This document shows, in pieces, positions 26,979 through 36,582 of a stretch of 64,000 nt of DNA. The notes beneath the pieces were generated by a model. It saw only the letters and a list, made by a program, of their open reading frames with translations, was not told the origin of the DNA and made no database searches. Origin of the DNA: CBDFGN01 sp965247065 (GTDB taxonomy: Bacteria; Bacteroidota; Bacteroidia; Cytophagales; Cyclobacteriaceae); assembly GCA_965247065.1 (NCBI GenBank), contig CBDFGN010000006.1, positions 1,116,001 to 1,180,000 of the forward strand. The letters are read 5' to 3'. The translations under genes were made by a program, and so were the position numbers. The stretch's first letter is position 1. Each line of letters starts with the position of its first letter.

Positions 26979-27974
26979 GCGCATGCAATCCCTTTTTTTA
27001 ACATTCTATTAACAAATTGCAGCAAACTTTTAACAAAAACCGTGCATTATACCAATAACCCAAGCCGCTTGTCTTATGAGATCCGAGGTTTCCTTGGCGC
27101 TTTGGATTTTGCTCACTATCGCAACGTCAAATCTACCCGTTTGCGCCCAATCGGTTCGTGACGACCAAGACCGGACTAACGTTCTATTTCCACTCCCGGA
27201 TTCGTCCCATTTTTTCGATCCTTCAAGCTTTGAATCTGGGTACACCTGTCCGCCATGCGGTTGTGATGGTGACGAATCTCTGATTGGGAAGCCAGGATTT
27301 TGTCATTATTGTGGAATGAGGCTAATCAGATTGCCTTCTGGGAGCCAGGGACGGATTGCTCGATTTCTTTCGGGGGCCTTCCGGGATAGTGAGTGGACTG
27401 GAATTTATTATCAGAAATTTATGTATCCAGCTTTTGTCCTGGGTTTCCTGCTGGGCATCTCCTTAATTGGAGGCCTCGGTAAACGATCCGGAAATGTTTT
27501 CCTGGGTCTTATCCTGTTGTCTTTGTCGCTTTACGCCTTTAAGAATCAGTTATACGGAGTCAGCTATGGTTTGACCCATGATTTCAATTATCTATTCCTC
27601 CCGATTTCTTTTATTTCTGCGATCGGACCCAGCTTGTACTTTTATTTGATCCGACAAACGGAGGCGGAGCTGGAATTGAGGAGCCAGGACTTGATTCATT
27701 TCGCACCGGCTTTGGTGATTTTTGGGTTATACCTATATCTATTCCTTCAGGAAGACCATGTGAAGAATGCTTATCTGATTTCTCCACTCGATATTGGTTT
27801 TGCCCATTATGAACAATTGCTGACCATCTTACTGATTTTTGGTTACGGATATTTTGGGTGTCGTAGGATCGCCAAAATGACCCCAAAGAACAGCGAGAAT
27901 CTGGTCCGGATGCGGATGCCTGATTATGTTTGGTCCCAACGGCTTTCATGGTCTATCATAGCGATTTCTATGGA

Positions 27975-29018
27975 TCAAGCAAGAGTCAGGGTATATGTTT
28001 TTTCATATTTTCTGGTTTCTCGGACTACAGCAAAAACTCTATGAATAAGTTTGTTCCGGATCGCATTCAACACCGACATTTTGTTTTTCCCTGATTCCAC
28101 TTTCCGTTCATAATAATCCCTTAATTCCCCCGGATGAGTAACCGCTGACATGGCTGCCAGATGCAGGAGCTTTTTCATCTTCTTATTGGCCAGATGCGAA
28201 ACTCGACTCCGGCCCCGGTAGCTGGTGCCGGATCGGTACTCGAAGGGCACTACCCCTGAGTAACAGGCAAACTTCTTGGCCTCAGTAAAGTCTTTGAACT
28301 CATTGGTAGTTGCAATGAAATGGGCTGCAATAGTAGATCCAATGTTATCCACTGAAGTCACTTGCCCAAAGAGCTCATTTAAAGATTGATCGGATCGAAT
28401 GAAATCATAAATTTTCAGATCCAAAGCCTTGAGCTTTTTCTCCATGTTAGCTAGTACCGGTTTGAGGGTAGTTTTCTGAAGTTGCATCACATCATCATCC
28501 ACAAAACCACAGGCCTCCTTTAAAGGAGTTGCCAACTGCAGTTTAGTCTTGAGCAGTCGTTCTCTGAGTGATAGCATGAACTTTAAATTGCGGATTTTCT
28601 TTCGAGAAGGCTTCCATAACTGGGCTTTGTCCTGGTTTCGACAGGCATATTGAGCGATTCGATAGGAATCCACCTGATCGTTCTTTCCTCTCAAAACACC
28701 CAGGGATTGTTTGATCTGCCGGGCCGATTCCAGCCACACATTGAGCTGCTGTTTTTCAAAGTAATTGAGCAGATGATTGTTATAGATCCCAGTGAATTCC
28801 AGGCAAAACAAAACCTGGTCAGGCTGGTAGCCAGGCAGCTGCATAAGTCTCTTGATAAAACTCTTAATCCCTTTCAGACTATTAGCAGTTCTTAGGTGAA
28901 ACAACCTGTGACTATTTTGTACTACCGTAAAATCAAGGGTTGACTTTGAAACATCAATGCCCACGAAATAATTGAAATTCATAACTTTACCATTAAGACT
29001 TATCAAGTGGGTTAACAT
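27975..29018 (-). CDS. IS110-family DEDD transposase (bridge recombinase)
   Basis: A 347-residue recombinase. It has the RuvC-like N-terminal domain (FVGIDVSKSTLDFTVV, then FCLEFTGIYNNHLLNYF and RGKNDQVDSYRIAQYA, which supply the DEDD acidic residues). The C-terminal transposase_20 domain reads SVDNIGSTIAAHFIATT, then FACYSGVVPFEYRSGTSYRG, with the catalytic serine in CYSGVVP, and LHLAAMSAV. In this family recombination is guided by an RNA encoded beside the gene. The gene appears intact. Confidence 0.93.
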   Translation of the reverse strand: MLTHLISLNGKVMNFNYFVGIDVSKSTLDFTVVQNSHRLFHLRTANSLKGIKSFIKRLMQLPGYQPDQVLFCLEFTGIYNNHLLNYFEKQQLNVWLESARQIKQSLGVLRGKNDQVDSYRIAQYACRNQDKAQLWKPSRKKIRNLKFMLSLRERLLKTKLQLATPLKEACGFVDDDVMQLQKTTLKPVLANMEKKLKALDLKIYDFIRSDQSLNELFGQVTSVDNIGSTIAAHFIATTNEFKDFTEAKKFACYSGVVPFEYRSGTSYRGRSRVSHLANKKMKKLLHLAAMSAVTHPGELRDYYERKVESGKNKMSVLNAIRNKLIHRVFAVVRETRKYEKTYTLTLA

Positions 29019-29054
29019 TTTTGAACACGATCAAAACCTTACTAATGGGTCTAG

Positions 29055-29205
29055 TCCCAAATTTCTATTTGATGCTTGTTCAAAAAAGCTGGCAGAGGAT
29101 TGAATCGCGAGATAGGTCGCAAACCTAGGCCTTTGCATAATTCGCCTCTGCCAGTGTTAACTCATGACCGCCTTGGTCACCTCATAAAAATAAACCTTGA
29201 TTCTT
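29055..29205 (-). ncRNA. Candidate bridge RNA of the IS110-family element
   Basis: The non-coding end upstream of the transposase contains a perfect 10-bp inverted repeat, CTGGCAGAGG (29089-29098) with CCTCTGCCAG (29145-29154). Inside its 46-nt loop is a smaller hairpin TAGGT-CGCAA-ACCTA. A third hairpin, TGACC-GCCTT-GGTCA, lies just outside (about 29164-29178). A structured RNA upstream of the transposase is what IS110-subgroup elements carry to pair with target and donor DNA. Exact RNA ends and guide loops are not determined. Confidence 0.6.
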
Positions 29206-29999
29206 GGAATAATCCTAGAGGCCTAATCTAAAGGCTCTTTGCCGGATTAGGGTTGGTAATTTGGATTAATTTCCGCTATTACGATTTTGGTGTATCAATT
29301 CTGAACTATTATCCGCTCTGGTTATTCATAGCCTTATTCTTTTACCTGGTAGCTCTACAGTTTTTTGCCAATCCATCACTTTTCCTTGGACCTTATGAAA
29401 TCACCAGGAAGCGGGATACGAATTATGCCAGGAGCCTAACCGCTGAGGAAATCTCTCATTTCAAATCTAAGCTGGTAAGAATGATGGATACCGAAAAGCC
29501 ATACCTGGATCCAGCTTTAAGCCTGAATGGGCTTAGCGGACTGGTTGGAATCAGCGCCAAAGATCTCACAATCGTTTTGAATTCCGGTTTGAAAAAGAAC
29601 TTTTACGATTTTATCAACCATTACAGGGTCCGGGAAGTGAAACGGAGGCTGCTGGACCCAAGGAATCGGATTTACACCAACCTGGCTATAGCCTATGATG
29701 CTGGATTCAATTCCAAATCTTCCTTCAATTCTTTGTTTAAGAAGTACATGAATATGACCCCGTCTGAGTTCAAAAGGACTTCGGTGGATTCGGATGGGGA
29801 TTGAATTTATTCGAGTAGGGTCGGGGAGATCTCGCCCGGAACACTGCCCATCTTATGGTGTATGACTAAGGCGTTTCCGGGGAGAGTGCAGTCCCTTAGG
29901 ACGGCGCGCTGGAGAGGATTAAATCCCGGAACTAATTCTTCCTCTTTATTCCTAGCTTTGTCACATAATTCTCTGGCATACCCCACAAACTATGCGATT

Positions 30000-30422
30000 A
30001 TGGACGTAGCAACAACCTTCATTGAGTTCTCCACCAAGGGCAAAACCGATATCATTGATCTGACTCAGAAAGTGCAGCAAAAGATCAGGGATTCAGGATG
30101 CAATGAAGGTTCGGTCTTGGTCTCAGCCGTAGGATCGACCGCGGGCATATCCACCGTTGAGTTTGAACCAGGCCTTGTCCGCCATGATATAAAAGAGATG
30201 TTCTCCAAGATTGCTCCTTATGGTTTTGACTATGAGCACAACAAGACCTGGGGGGACGATAATGGGGCGGCTCATTTGCGCTCCACCTTGACCGGAACCT
30301 CGCAGACCTATCCTTTCCGGGATAAGGAATTGATCCTTGGGACCTGGCAGCAGATCATCTTTATCGACTATGACACCCGTGCCCGCAATAGGAAGGTGGT
30401 AGTGCAGATCTGGGGAAAGTAG
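30000..30422 (+). CDS. YjbQ/UPF0047 family protein
   Basis: A 140-residue protein of the UPF0047/YjbQ family. Its conserved block is YEHNKTWGDDNGAAHLRSTL, with the family's metal-binding His and Asp/Asn, followed by GTWQQIIFIDYD and NRKVVVQI. Some members can substitute weakly for thiamine-phosphate synthase, and the physiological role is unsettled. ATG 30000 (MDVATTFIEF) gives the usual family length; the longer upstream frame is not conserved-looking. Confidence 0.9.
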   Translation: MDVATTFIEFSTKGKTDIIDLTQKVQQKIRDSGCNEGSVLVSAVGSTAGISTVEFEPGLVRHDIKEMFSKIAPYGFDYEHNKTWGDDNGAAHLRSTLTGTSQTYPFRDKELILGTWQQIIFIDYDTRARNRKVVVQIWGK

Positions 30423-30645
30423 TTAAACCTCATAACAAAGCGGTAAGCCACCCCACCTAATTCCAGATCTCCGAATGGGCCACGCCCAAACTAGTTACGG
30501 ACCTCCTAATCCGGATAATCACACCCCTCTAACTGTTTTGTATCTCCGAACCCGGAATGGAAGATAACCAGAATCCAACTGCTCCGTCTCTGCTAATCCG
30601 GAACAGTAACATTGTGTGCTGAGTTTATGCCAAAAGGAGCGATAC

Positions 30646-31095
30646 CTAAGGTTCTGCCGGATGCTTGACAAAACCTAGTACCGCCGCTCCGCAATACTCC
30701 TCCTCGTCATTGAAGGTAAAGGTGATATAATAGATTCCAGTCTTTTGGCAGTCGTGCTCAATGACATGCACGAATTTCTTATGATGCTTATTGGTAGCTA
30801 AATCTTTTCTGTTCGAATCATACAAGGTTGCAATGATCTCCTGGTGACCTTCTTTGAAGCCCGTGAAATAGTACTCGTAGTCGAATCCCTCAACCAATGC
30901 AATGGAGTATTCTACTTTTTGTTTTGCTCCGTGGTCATTATCGATCTCATACTCTTTCAGGAAATTGAAATGATCATGAGTAATATGGGTTTTGCAGGAA
31001 TCCAAATATGCCTGGTAATTGCATTGGGCTGAAACCATCGCTGGGGCTCCAATCCCAATAGCCAGGATTGTCCGTAGTAATCGTGAGTAGGCCAT
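30646..31095 (-). CDS. Exported protein of unknown function
   Basis: A 149-residue protein with a signal peptide (MAYSRLLRTILAIGIGAPAM, cleavage after VSA) and a mature part starting QCNYQAYLDSCK. It contains four cysteines, is charged, and has beta-strand-like aromatic segments (FDYEYYFTGFKEG and TGIYYITFTFNDEE). It would reside in the periplasm or outside the cell. ATG 31095 is chosen because it opens the signal peptide. I recognise no family. Confidence 0.65.
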   Translation of the reverse strand: MAYSRLLRTILAIGIGAPAMVSAQCNYQAYLDSCKTHITHDHFNFLKEYEIDNDHGAKQKVEYSIALVEGFDYEYYFTGFKEGHQEIIATLYDSNRKDLATNKHHKKFVHVIEHDCQKTGIYYITFTFNDEEEYCGAAVLGFVKHPAEP

Positions 31096-31169
31096 AATGA
31101 AGATGCTTTGTCCGTTGATCCAATTAATATACAAACAAAACTTCCAAAAATGATACCAAAAAAAACGAT

Positions 31170-31450
31170 TTGGCCTGCAGGAGATTTATGAGGAGCGAGA
31201 TCCAGCCAAAATTTTTTTGAAGATCAAGGAGAAGGAAGGGAGTATGAATTAATCATCAAGATGCCCTTTGCCGCTTCCGATGGGGTTAGGCATCCAAAAC
31301 AATGATCAAATTGGAGATTCACATTCGACGGGAGCTCTACTCTCTGCCCAGGTTCTTACCTATTTCCTAACAAACGGCCGCTCTTGACAACGGGGCTAAA
31401 GAGTAAATTTCATCAAGAACGGCGGATTATATTGAAGGCCGATTGGGCAG
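31170..31450 (+). pseudogene. Possible decayed tail of an ArsA/GET3-like ATPase
   Basis: Read across frames, the 366-bp gap shows LQEIYEERDPAKIF, then GREYELIIKMPFAASDGV and a later ALLSAQVLTYFLTNGR. The order and spacing resemble the C-terminal end of anion-transporting (ArsA-like) ATPases (YGDRDPAEIF, then a VLxLxLPF strand, then LPRAL). It needs several frameshifts and has no ATPase core left. Treat it as a weak homology guess; otherwise nothing is seen between 31135 and 31500. Confidence 0.25.
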
Positions 31451-31500
31451 GAACCCGGAGATACGGAAGCTTTGGCAATTTCCATTAACTTTGCTTCTTT

Positions 31501-31574
<74 letters not shown>

Positions 31575-31695
31575 CTTGATAATCAGTAAGTCATGATTTT
31601 TATAACTGCTTTTCTATTTAATTTGCGTGCTTTTTGCGTGTTTTTTTTGTCGGTAGGGTACGAGATGCTTTTAAAAACCTGAGTTTAACTTGCCT

Positions 31696-31772
31696 CGCCG
31701 GACTCATCGAAGCGATAGCGAGATAAGTCCTACCCCCGCTACTCAGAAAGGCCGTTTTTGACGGTCTTTTGC
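31696..31772 (+). repeat. tRNA-3'-end-like repeat A with terminator
   Basis: GGACTCATCGAAGCGATAGC is followed by ATAAGTCCTACCCCCGCTAC and then a terminator hairpin (AAAGGCCGT with ACGGTCTTT). AGTCCT-CCCCCGCTACTCAG looks like the T-arm/acceptor 3' end of a tRNA, most like a Bacteroidota initiator tRNA-Met from memory, with the rest of the tRNA missing. Related copies are at 40191, 42629 and 48489. From 31773 to about 32254 nothing else is recognisable. Confidence 0.7.
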
Positions 31773-32254
31773 TTTTTGGGTACAACATAGGTACAACAAT
31801 TGGGGTGTTTTCTTGGAGCAAATAGGTCCCCTTTAATGACTTTGTAAGAACGCATTGAAATCCCTAAGTACTTTATTACTCTTCAAAAATTTCAGATTTT
31901 TGCAATTTTGTGAGAATTCGGCGCACATAGATCGCTTCTGAGCCACGATCTCGGGTCCGGTCATATCCTTACATCCGGTAGTTTAGCTTGAAATGTACCG
32001 CTTTTCTCTAATCCCAATCCCCATCTCTCCTTCACCGCCAATCATCGCCACAAGTTAGCAGGTTAAAAATTTTTCAAGGTGAAAGACACCATTAGACTTT
32101 GGAGGCTTGCTCTTCGGGGAGACATTAACTACCGTAGGATTAGGTAGCGCTTTTAACGGTTTCTGCAAATGGGGTGGGCGGATTCCCACGCTTATAGTAT
32201 ATTGGTCATACCAGCCCAACACAGACCAGATGTTATATATTCACAACAACGGGC

Positions 32255-32392
32255 CATGTGCAATATCCTGATGAAAGATTGTTCACGGATAGATCGGAGG
32301 TTAGAGCCTTTGATCCATCCAGGAATTATCTATGGCCGATACCTCAAACTGAAAGAGATGTGGATCAGTTAGAACAGAACCCTGGATACTAA
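32255..32392 (+). pseudogene. SusD-family C-terminal remnant
   Basis: The last 45 or so codons of a SusD-like outer-membrane nutrient-binding lipoprotein: PDERLFTDRSEVRAFDPSRN, then YLWPIPQTERDVDQLEQNPGY and TAA at 32390-32392. The YLWPIP and QNPGY elements are the characteristic end of SusD proteins. No start, no lipobox and no SusC partner are present, so this is what remains of a SusCD pair after a deletion. A terminator follows 54 bp downstream. Confidence 0.85.
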
Positions 32393-32445
32393 ATTTGAAT
32401 TACTAAGAAACAAAAATTTGGATTAGTTGGCGTAAAAGTGAAAAA

Positions 32446-32472
32446 GGGCCCGTGTAACACGGGTCTTTTTTT
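32446..32472 (+). terminator. Rho-independent terminator after the SusD remnant
   Basis: The hairpin CCCGTG-TAA-CACGGG is followed by a run of eight T (broken only by one C). It probably ended the lost SusCD transcript. It sits only 16 bp upstream of the symporter ATG, so it may also attenuate read-through into that operon. Confidence 0.88.
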
Positions 32473-32488
32473 GAACCTTGCCAGAAGC

Positions 32489-34166
32489 ATGCCCTATTTA
32501 GATTATTTAGTGATCATTCTCTTTACCCTGGTGGTTCTTATTGCTGGGTTGTCCTTCCAAAGAAGCGGATCGGACATGAAATCCTTTTTTGCAGCGGGCG
32601 GTGCGGTTCCCTGGTCCATAAATGGCCTGTCCTTATTTATGAGTTTTTTCTCGGCTGGAACCTTCGTGGTATGGGGCTCAATTGCTTATGAGTATGGGCT
32701 AGTTGCGATTACCATTCAGCTTATGATGTGCGTGGGTGGATTTTTTGTAGGATTTGTTATCGCTCCATCATGGAGAAAAACTGGAGTATTGACTGCAGCG
32801 GAATTTGTAAGAAGAAGATTGGGCGAAAGGGTTCAGCAGATCTATACCTAATTTGGTTTTGTTCATATCTCTGGCCTATACTGGGGCGTTCCTGTACCCG
32901 GTGGCAAAAATTGTCAACGTATCCACTGGGTTCTCGGTCCAGGGCTGCATAATCTTTCTGGGAGTTTTGATAATGATCTATACTGCAGTAGGGGGACTTT
33001 GGGTAGTAATTATTACCGACGTGTTACAGTTTGCAATCCTGACGGCTGCGGTCATGGCCATAGTTCCTTTGGCAATTCAGGAGGTGGGAGGTTTGGAACA
33101 CTTCTTTTCCTCTGCCCCAGCAGATTTTTTCGATTGGACTAATGAAGAATATAATCTTGGATTCTTATTTGCTTTCGCTATATACAATGGAATATTCATC
33201 GGAGGCAATTGGGCATACGTTCAACGGTATACTAGCGTGGAAAGCCCAAAGGAAGCCGGCAAAGTCGGATACCTGTTTACGATTCTTTACTTAATAAGTC
33301 CTCTCATTTGGATGCTGCCGCCAATGTTGTACCGAGTATTAAACAATGACCTGGGTGGCCTGGAAAATGAGGGAGCATATTTGTTGATCTGTAAAGCTGT
33401 CCTGCCGGTTGGAATGCTGGGATTAATGCTTGGGGGTATGGTTTTTGCCACGGCTAGTTCCGTAAACACCACTTTGAACCTATCTGCTGCGGTTTTTACC
33501 CATGATATTTATAAGCAATTCTGGCCACATGCCTCTTTGAAACGGACAATGTGGGTAGCCAGAGCATCGACCTTGCTCTTCGGTGTTGGCACCATTGCAG
33601 TGGCTTTGTTGGTTCCTGCCGCAGGTGGAATTGTGGAGGTCGTCCTCAGCGTTGGGGCTGTTACCGGCTGCTCTCTTTACGGCCCGCCGATTTGGGCGCT
33701 ATTCTCCAAGCGACAAACAGGAACCTCTGTTTTGATCGCCACTTTCTTAAGCTTGGCAATTAATCTTTTCTTAAAGTTTATAACCCCTTATCTGTTTAAT
33801 TTTGCGCTTTCGCGGTCGGAAGAAATGTTATTGGGCCCTGTCACTCCGTTCTTTCTTCTCGGAGTGTCCGAATTATGGTTCTGGAACCGGGATCAGATAA
33901 GTTCAAGATACAAAGCATACAAACAAAGCAGTCAAAATGGGCCAGAGTTGGATACTAGCCCCAAGGAAGATGATTCGCAGAATATATTTGGATTAAAGGT
34001 GCTATCCAATACCCTGGGAGTAGTGGGTCTGCTTATTGGAGTTCTGGGCCTGATGGCGGAAAATGGAAGAGTTCTTGTTTTTAGCATTGGGTTGTTGATT
34101 ATGCTGGTAGCACTGTACTTAAATCCTAAAGTCAAGATCGCCAGAATATTAAGAGCAAGGTCATGA
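32489..34166 (+). pseudogene. Sodium:solute symporter (SSS family), one frameshift
   Basis: From ATG 32489 (MPYLDYLVIILF) the protein reads through FFAAGGAVPWSINGLSLFMS, the typical SSS helix-1/2 region, to VQQIYT and a TAA at 32849-32851. In the next frame it continues NLVLFISLAYTGAFLYPVAK through the remaining helices (AVGGLWVVIITDVLQF, GMVFATASSVNTTLNL) to 34166. One base must be skipped to give a roughly 558-residue transporter with about 13 helices. It would import a sugar or sugar acid with sodium. It overlaps the FAD oxidoreductase by ATGA, which argues that the operon was recently functional. Confidence 0.88.
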
Positions 34167-36448
34167 TAAAGAAAAACTTTGAAATTAAGCGGGACAATAA
34201 GAAAGTAGATTTGTCAAGTGATTTAGTTGTTGTTGGCGGGGGAATGGCCGGTGTTTGTTGCGCCATAACGGCCGCTCGTGCCGGCGTTCAGGTCATTTTA
34301 GTTCAAGATCGGCCGGTGATAGGTGGAAATGCTTCTAGCGAGGTACGCCTGTGGATCCTGGGTGCCACTTCCCACATGGGAAACAATAACCGTTGGGCAA
34401 GGGAAGGTGGAGTCATAGACGAGATCCTGCTAGAGAATGCCTATAGGAATAAGGAAGGTAATCCATTGATCGTTGACAGCATCCTTCTGGAGAAGGCGCT
34501 TAGCGAGCCTAATATAAAACTGCTTTTGAATACTGCTGTTTATCAAGTCAACAAAAGGACTAATGACGAAATAGCTTCTGTGATTGCTTTTTGCAGCCAA
34601 AACTCGACTTCCTATGAACTATCAGCACCCCTATTCTGCGATGCATCGGGCGACGGCATCGTGGCTTTTCAAGCCGGGGCATCCTTTCGAATGGGTGCGG
34701 AAAGCCCAGACGAATTTGATGAAGGATTCGCCCCCGATGTCGAAGATTATGGTGAGTTATTGGGTCATTCGATGTATTTCTATACCAAGGATGTGGGAAA
34801 ACCGGTGAGATTCGTAGCCCCCTCATTCGCTTTAAAAGACGTCTCAAAGCTCCCAAATCTGAAGAGTTATAAAATAGACGATCACGGTTGTAGACTGTGG
34901 TGGGTGGAATGGGGAGGTCGTATGGACACTGTGCATGATACCGAAACGATAAAGTGGGAGCTGTGGAAAGTCGTATATGGCATTTGGGACTATGTAAAGA
35001 ATAGTGGAAAATACCCGGAATCCGAAACCCTTACCCTGGAATGGGTAGGAACTATCCCAGGTAAAAGGGAAAGCCGAAGATTCGAAGGGGATTACATTCT
35101 TAAGCAACAGGACATCGTGGGGCAAGGGCAACATCATGATGCCGTGGCGTTCGGAGGCTGGGCCATCGACTTACACCCCGCCGATGGAGTTTACAGTAAA
35201 CATAGTAGTTGTTCACAATGGCACTCCAAAGGGATTTATCAGATACCCTACCAATGTTACTACAGTAAGGACATTAAGAACCTGTTTCTGGCTGGCAGGA
35301 TCATCAGCGTCAGCCATATCGCTTTCGGATCCTCGAGGGTGATGGCAACCTGCGCTCTAGGAGGGCAGGCTGTTGGCATGGCAGCGTTCCTTGCCGCTAG
35401 GCAGAATTTGCTGCCGCGTGATTTGTCTAAATCACCCTACATTGAACAATTACAGATTGAGTTGAATAAGGCGGGCCAAAGCATTCCTTTGGTGCCTCTG
35501 GTAGACGAAACGAACCTCGTGAATGACGCCACCATCAGTGCATCCTCTCATTTGACCCTGTCAGAACTACCTGCTGACGGACCGTGGATGTCCTTGCAGA
35601 ACCCCAGCGCTCAGTTGTTGCCCATGCAAAAAGATACGCATTACGAATTTGAGATTTACGTTAATGCCACAAATCACACTAATCTTGACGTTCAGCTACG
35701 AACAAGTTCAAAGTGCCACAATTTCACACCAGACGTAATTCTAGAAACGATCAAGCTGGAGCTCGACCCTGGTGAACAATGGATTGCAATTAAGTTTGAC
35801 TCGCCCTTGCCCGAGGATCATTCCGGCTTTGTTTGCTTCATGAGGAATAAGGACGTGTCCATCAAAGGTTCGGAGCAAAGAGTTCCGGGTATGGTGTCTG
35901 TTTTTAACAAAAAACACAAGGAAGTCTCCAATCATGGAAGACAAGATCCGCCCAAGGACTCAGGTCTGGATGCTTTCGAATTCTGGTGTCCGGATAGGCG
36001 GCCAAATGGTCATAATCTTGGCTTCCGGATCAAGCCGTCAATTGATTGCTATTCACCAATGAATATTAACAACGGCGTCATTCGGCCTACGGCGAACGGG
36101 CAGTCGAATGCCTGGGCCTCAAGTCTTGATGACCCCACCCCATCAATCAAATTGCGTTGGTCAAAACCACAGCGGATCAGGTCAATGAAGTTGTTTTTCG
36201 ATACTGATTTTGATCATCCTTTGGAATCTGTTTTACTCGGACATCCTGAAAATGTTATGCCATTTTGCGTTCGGAACTACTCAATTCTGGATGACCAGGA
36301 CCGGATTGTCCATGCCGCAAAAGATAATTATCAGACTATCGACTCCATTTCATTTGAACAAGAGCTAATTACCGAATGGCTTGAGATTCAACTAAAGAAA
36401 CCTTCCGATAAGATGCCTGCCACCTTATTTCAAGTTTTGTGCCACTAG
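34163..36448 (+). CDS. FAD-dependent oxidoreductase (FAD_oxidored family)
   Basis: A 761-residue flavoprotein. DLVVVGGGMAGVCCAITAAR near residue 20 is the Rossmann dinucleotide motif, and VIGGNASSEVRLWILG is the signature of the PF12831 family. Further on come GTIPGKRESRR and FLAGRIISVSHIAFGSSRVM, the FAD-closing region. Residues from about 440 form a beta-rich C-terminal part ending in a discoidin-like module. No signal peptide is seen, so it is cytoplasmic. It is coupled to the symporter and followed by a GntR regulator, which suggests oxidation of the imported sugar derivative. Confidence 0.88.
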   Translation: MIKKNFEIKRDNKKVDLSSDLVVVGGGMAGVCCAITAARAGVQVILVQDRPVIGGNASSEVRLWILGATSHMGNNNRWAREGGVIDEILLENAYRNKEGNPLIVDSILLEKALSEPNIKLLLNTAVYQVNKRTNDEIASVIAFCSQNSTSYELSAPLFCDASGDGIVAFQAGASFRMGAESPDEFDEGFAPDVEDYGELLGHSMYFYTKDVGKPVRFVAPSFALKDVSKLPNLKSYKIDDHGCRLWWVEWGGRMDTVHDTETIKWELWKVVYGIWDYVKNSGKYPESETLTLEWVGTIPGKRESRRFEGDYILKQQDIVGQGQHHDAVAFGGWAIDLHPADGVYSKHSSCSQWHSKGIYQIPYQCYYSKDIKNLFLAGRIISVSHIAFGSSRVMATCALGGQAVGMAAFLAARQNLLPRDLSKSPYIEQLQIELNKAGQSIPLVPLVDETNLVNDATISASSHLTLSELPADGPWMSLQNPSAQLLPMQKDTHYEFEIYVNATNHTNLDVQLRTSSKCHNFTPDVILETIKLELDPGEQWIAIKFDSPLPEDHSGFVCFMRNKDVSIKGSEQRVPGMVSVFNKKHKEVSNHGRQDPPKDSGLDAFEFWCPDRRPNGHNLGFRIKPSIDCYSPMNINNGVIRPTANGQSNAWASSLDDPTPSIKLRWSKPQRIRSMKLFFDTDFDHPLESVLLGHPENVMPFCVRNYSILDDQDRIVHAAKDNYQTIDSISFEQELITEWLEIQLKKPSDKMPATLFQVLCH

Positions 36449-36582
36449 GTATCGTTCATTGGCCGATTGCTGGGAATACCTGGAGTGCAAAAGCTGATTT
36501 GGTTTGGTCTGTTTGTAAACGTTTGATTATCTTCGTGGCCGCTCCGCCGCCTTTCAGTTGGTTTATTTCCTAGCAATAGTCC

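Larger units (their letters stand above)
27973..29231 (-). mobile_element. IS110-family insertion sequence
   Basis: The element is defined by where the AraC-type gene stops and resumes; ends are accurate to about 10 bp. It holds one DEDD transposase gene (27975-29018, minus strand) and about 210 bp of non-coding DNA upstream of it. No terminal inverted repeats are evident, as usual for the IS110 group. The left end lies almost at the transposase stop codon. Confidence 0.85.
27076..29804 (+). pseudogene. Membrane-bound AraC-type regulator split by an IS110-family element
   Basis: The 5' piece (27076 to about 27972) encodes a signal peptide and a periplasmic cysteine cluster (CPPCGC, then CHYCGM, about residues 59-84). 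Six transmembrane helices typical of 7TM-sensor/AraC fusions follow, ending SWSIIAIS. The 3' piece (about 29232 to 29804) starts LFAGLGLVIWINF, gives the last helix, and then an AraC DNA-binding domain with AYDAGFNSKSSFNSLFKKYM. Together they make one gene of about 490 codons. The four-cysteine knuckle resembles a zinc or heavy-metal site, which is unusual for this regulator type. The insertion separates sensor from DNA-binding part, so it should be non-functional. Confidence 0.9.

Noticed and set aside
31618..31821. 67-codon minus-strand frame that could be taken for an integrase N-terminus beside tRNA-Lys
   Set aside because: Most of it is the translation of repeat A and its terminator hairpin, and the same residues appear from repeat C. 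I see no recombinase motif.
36500..36520. GTAAACGTTTGA as a GntR/LacI operator
   Set aside because: Only the central AAACGTTT is symmetric and a single copy was seen, so it is mentioned as a possibility and not called as a site.
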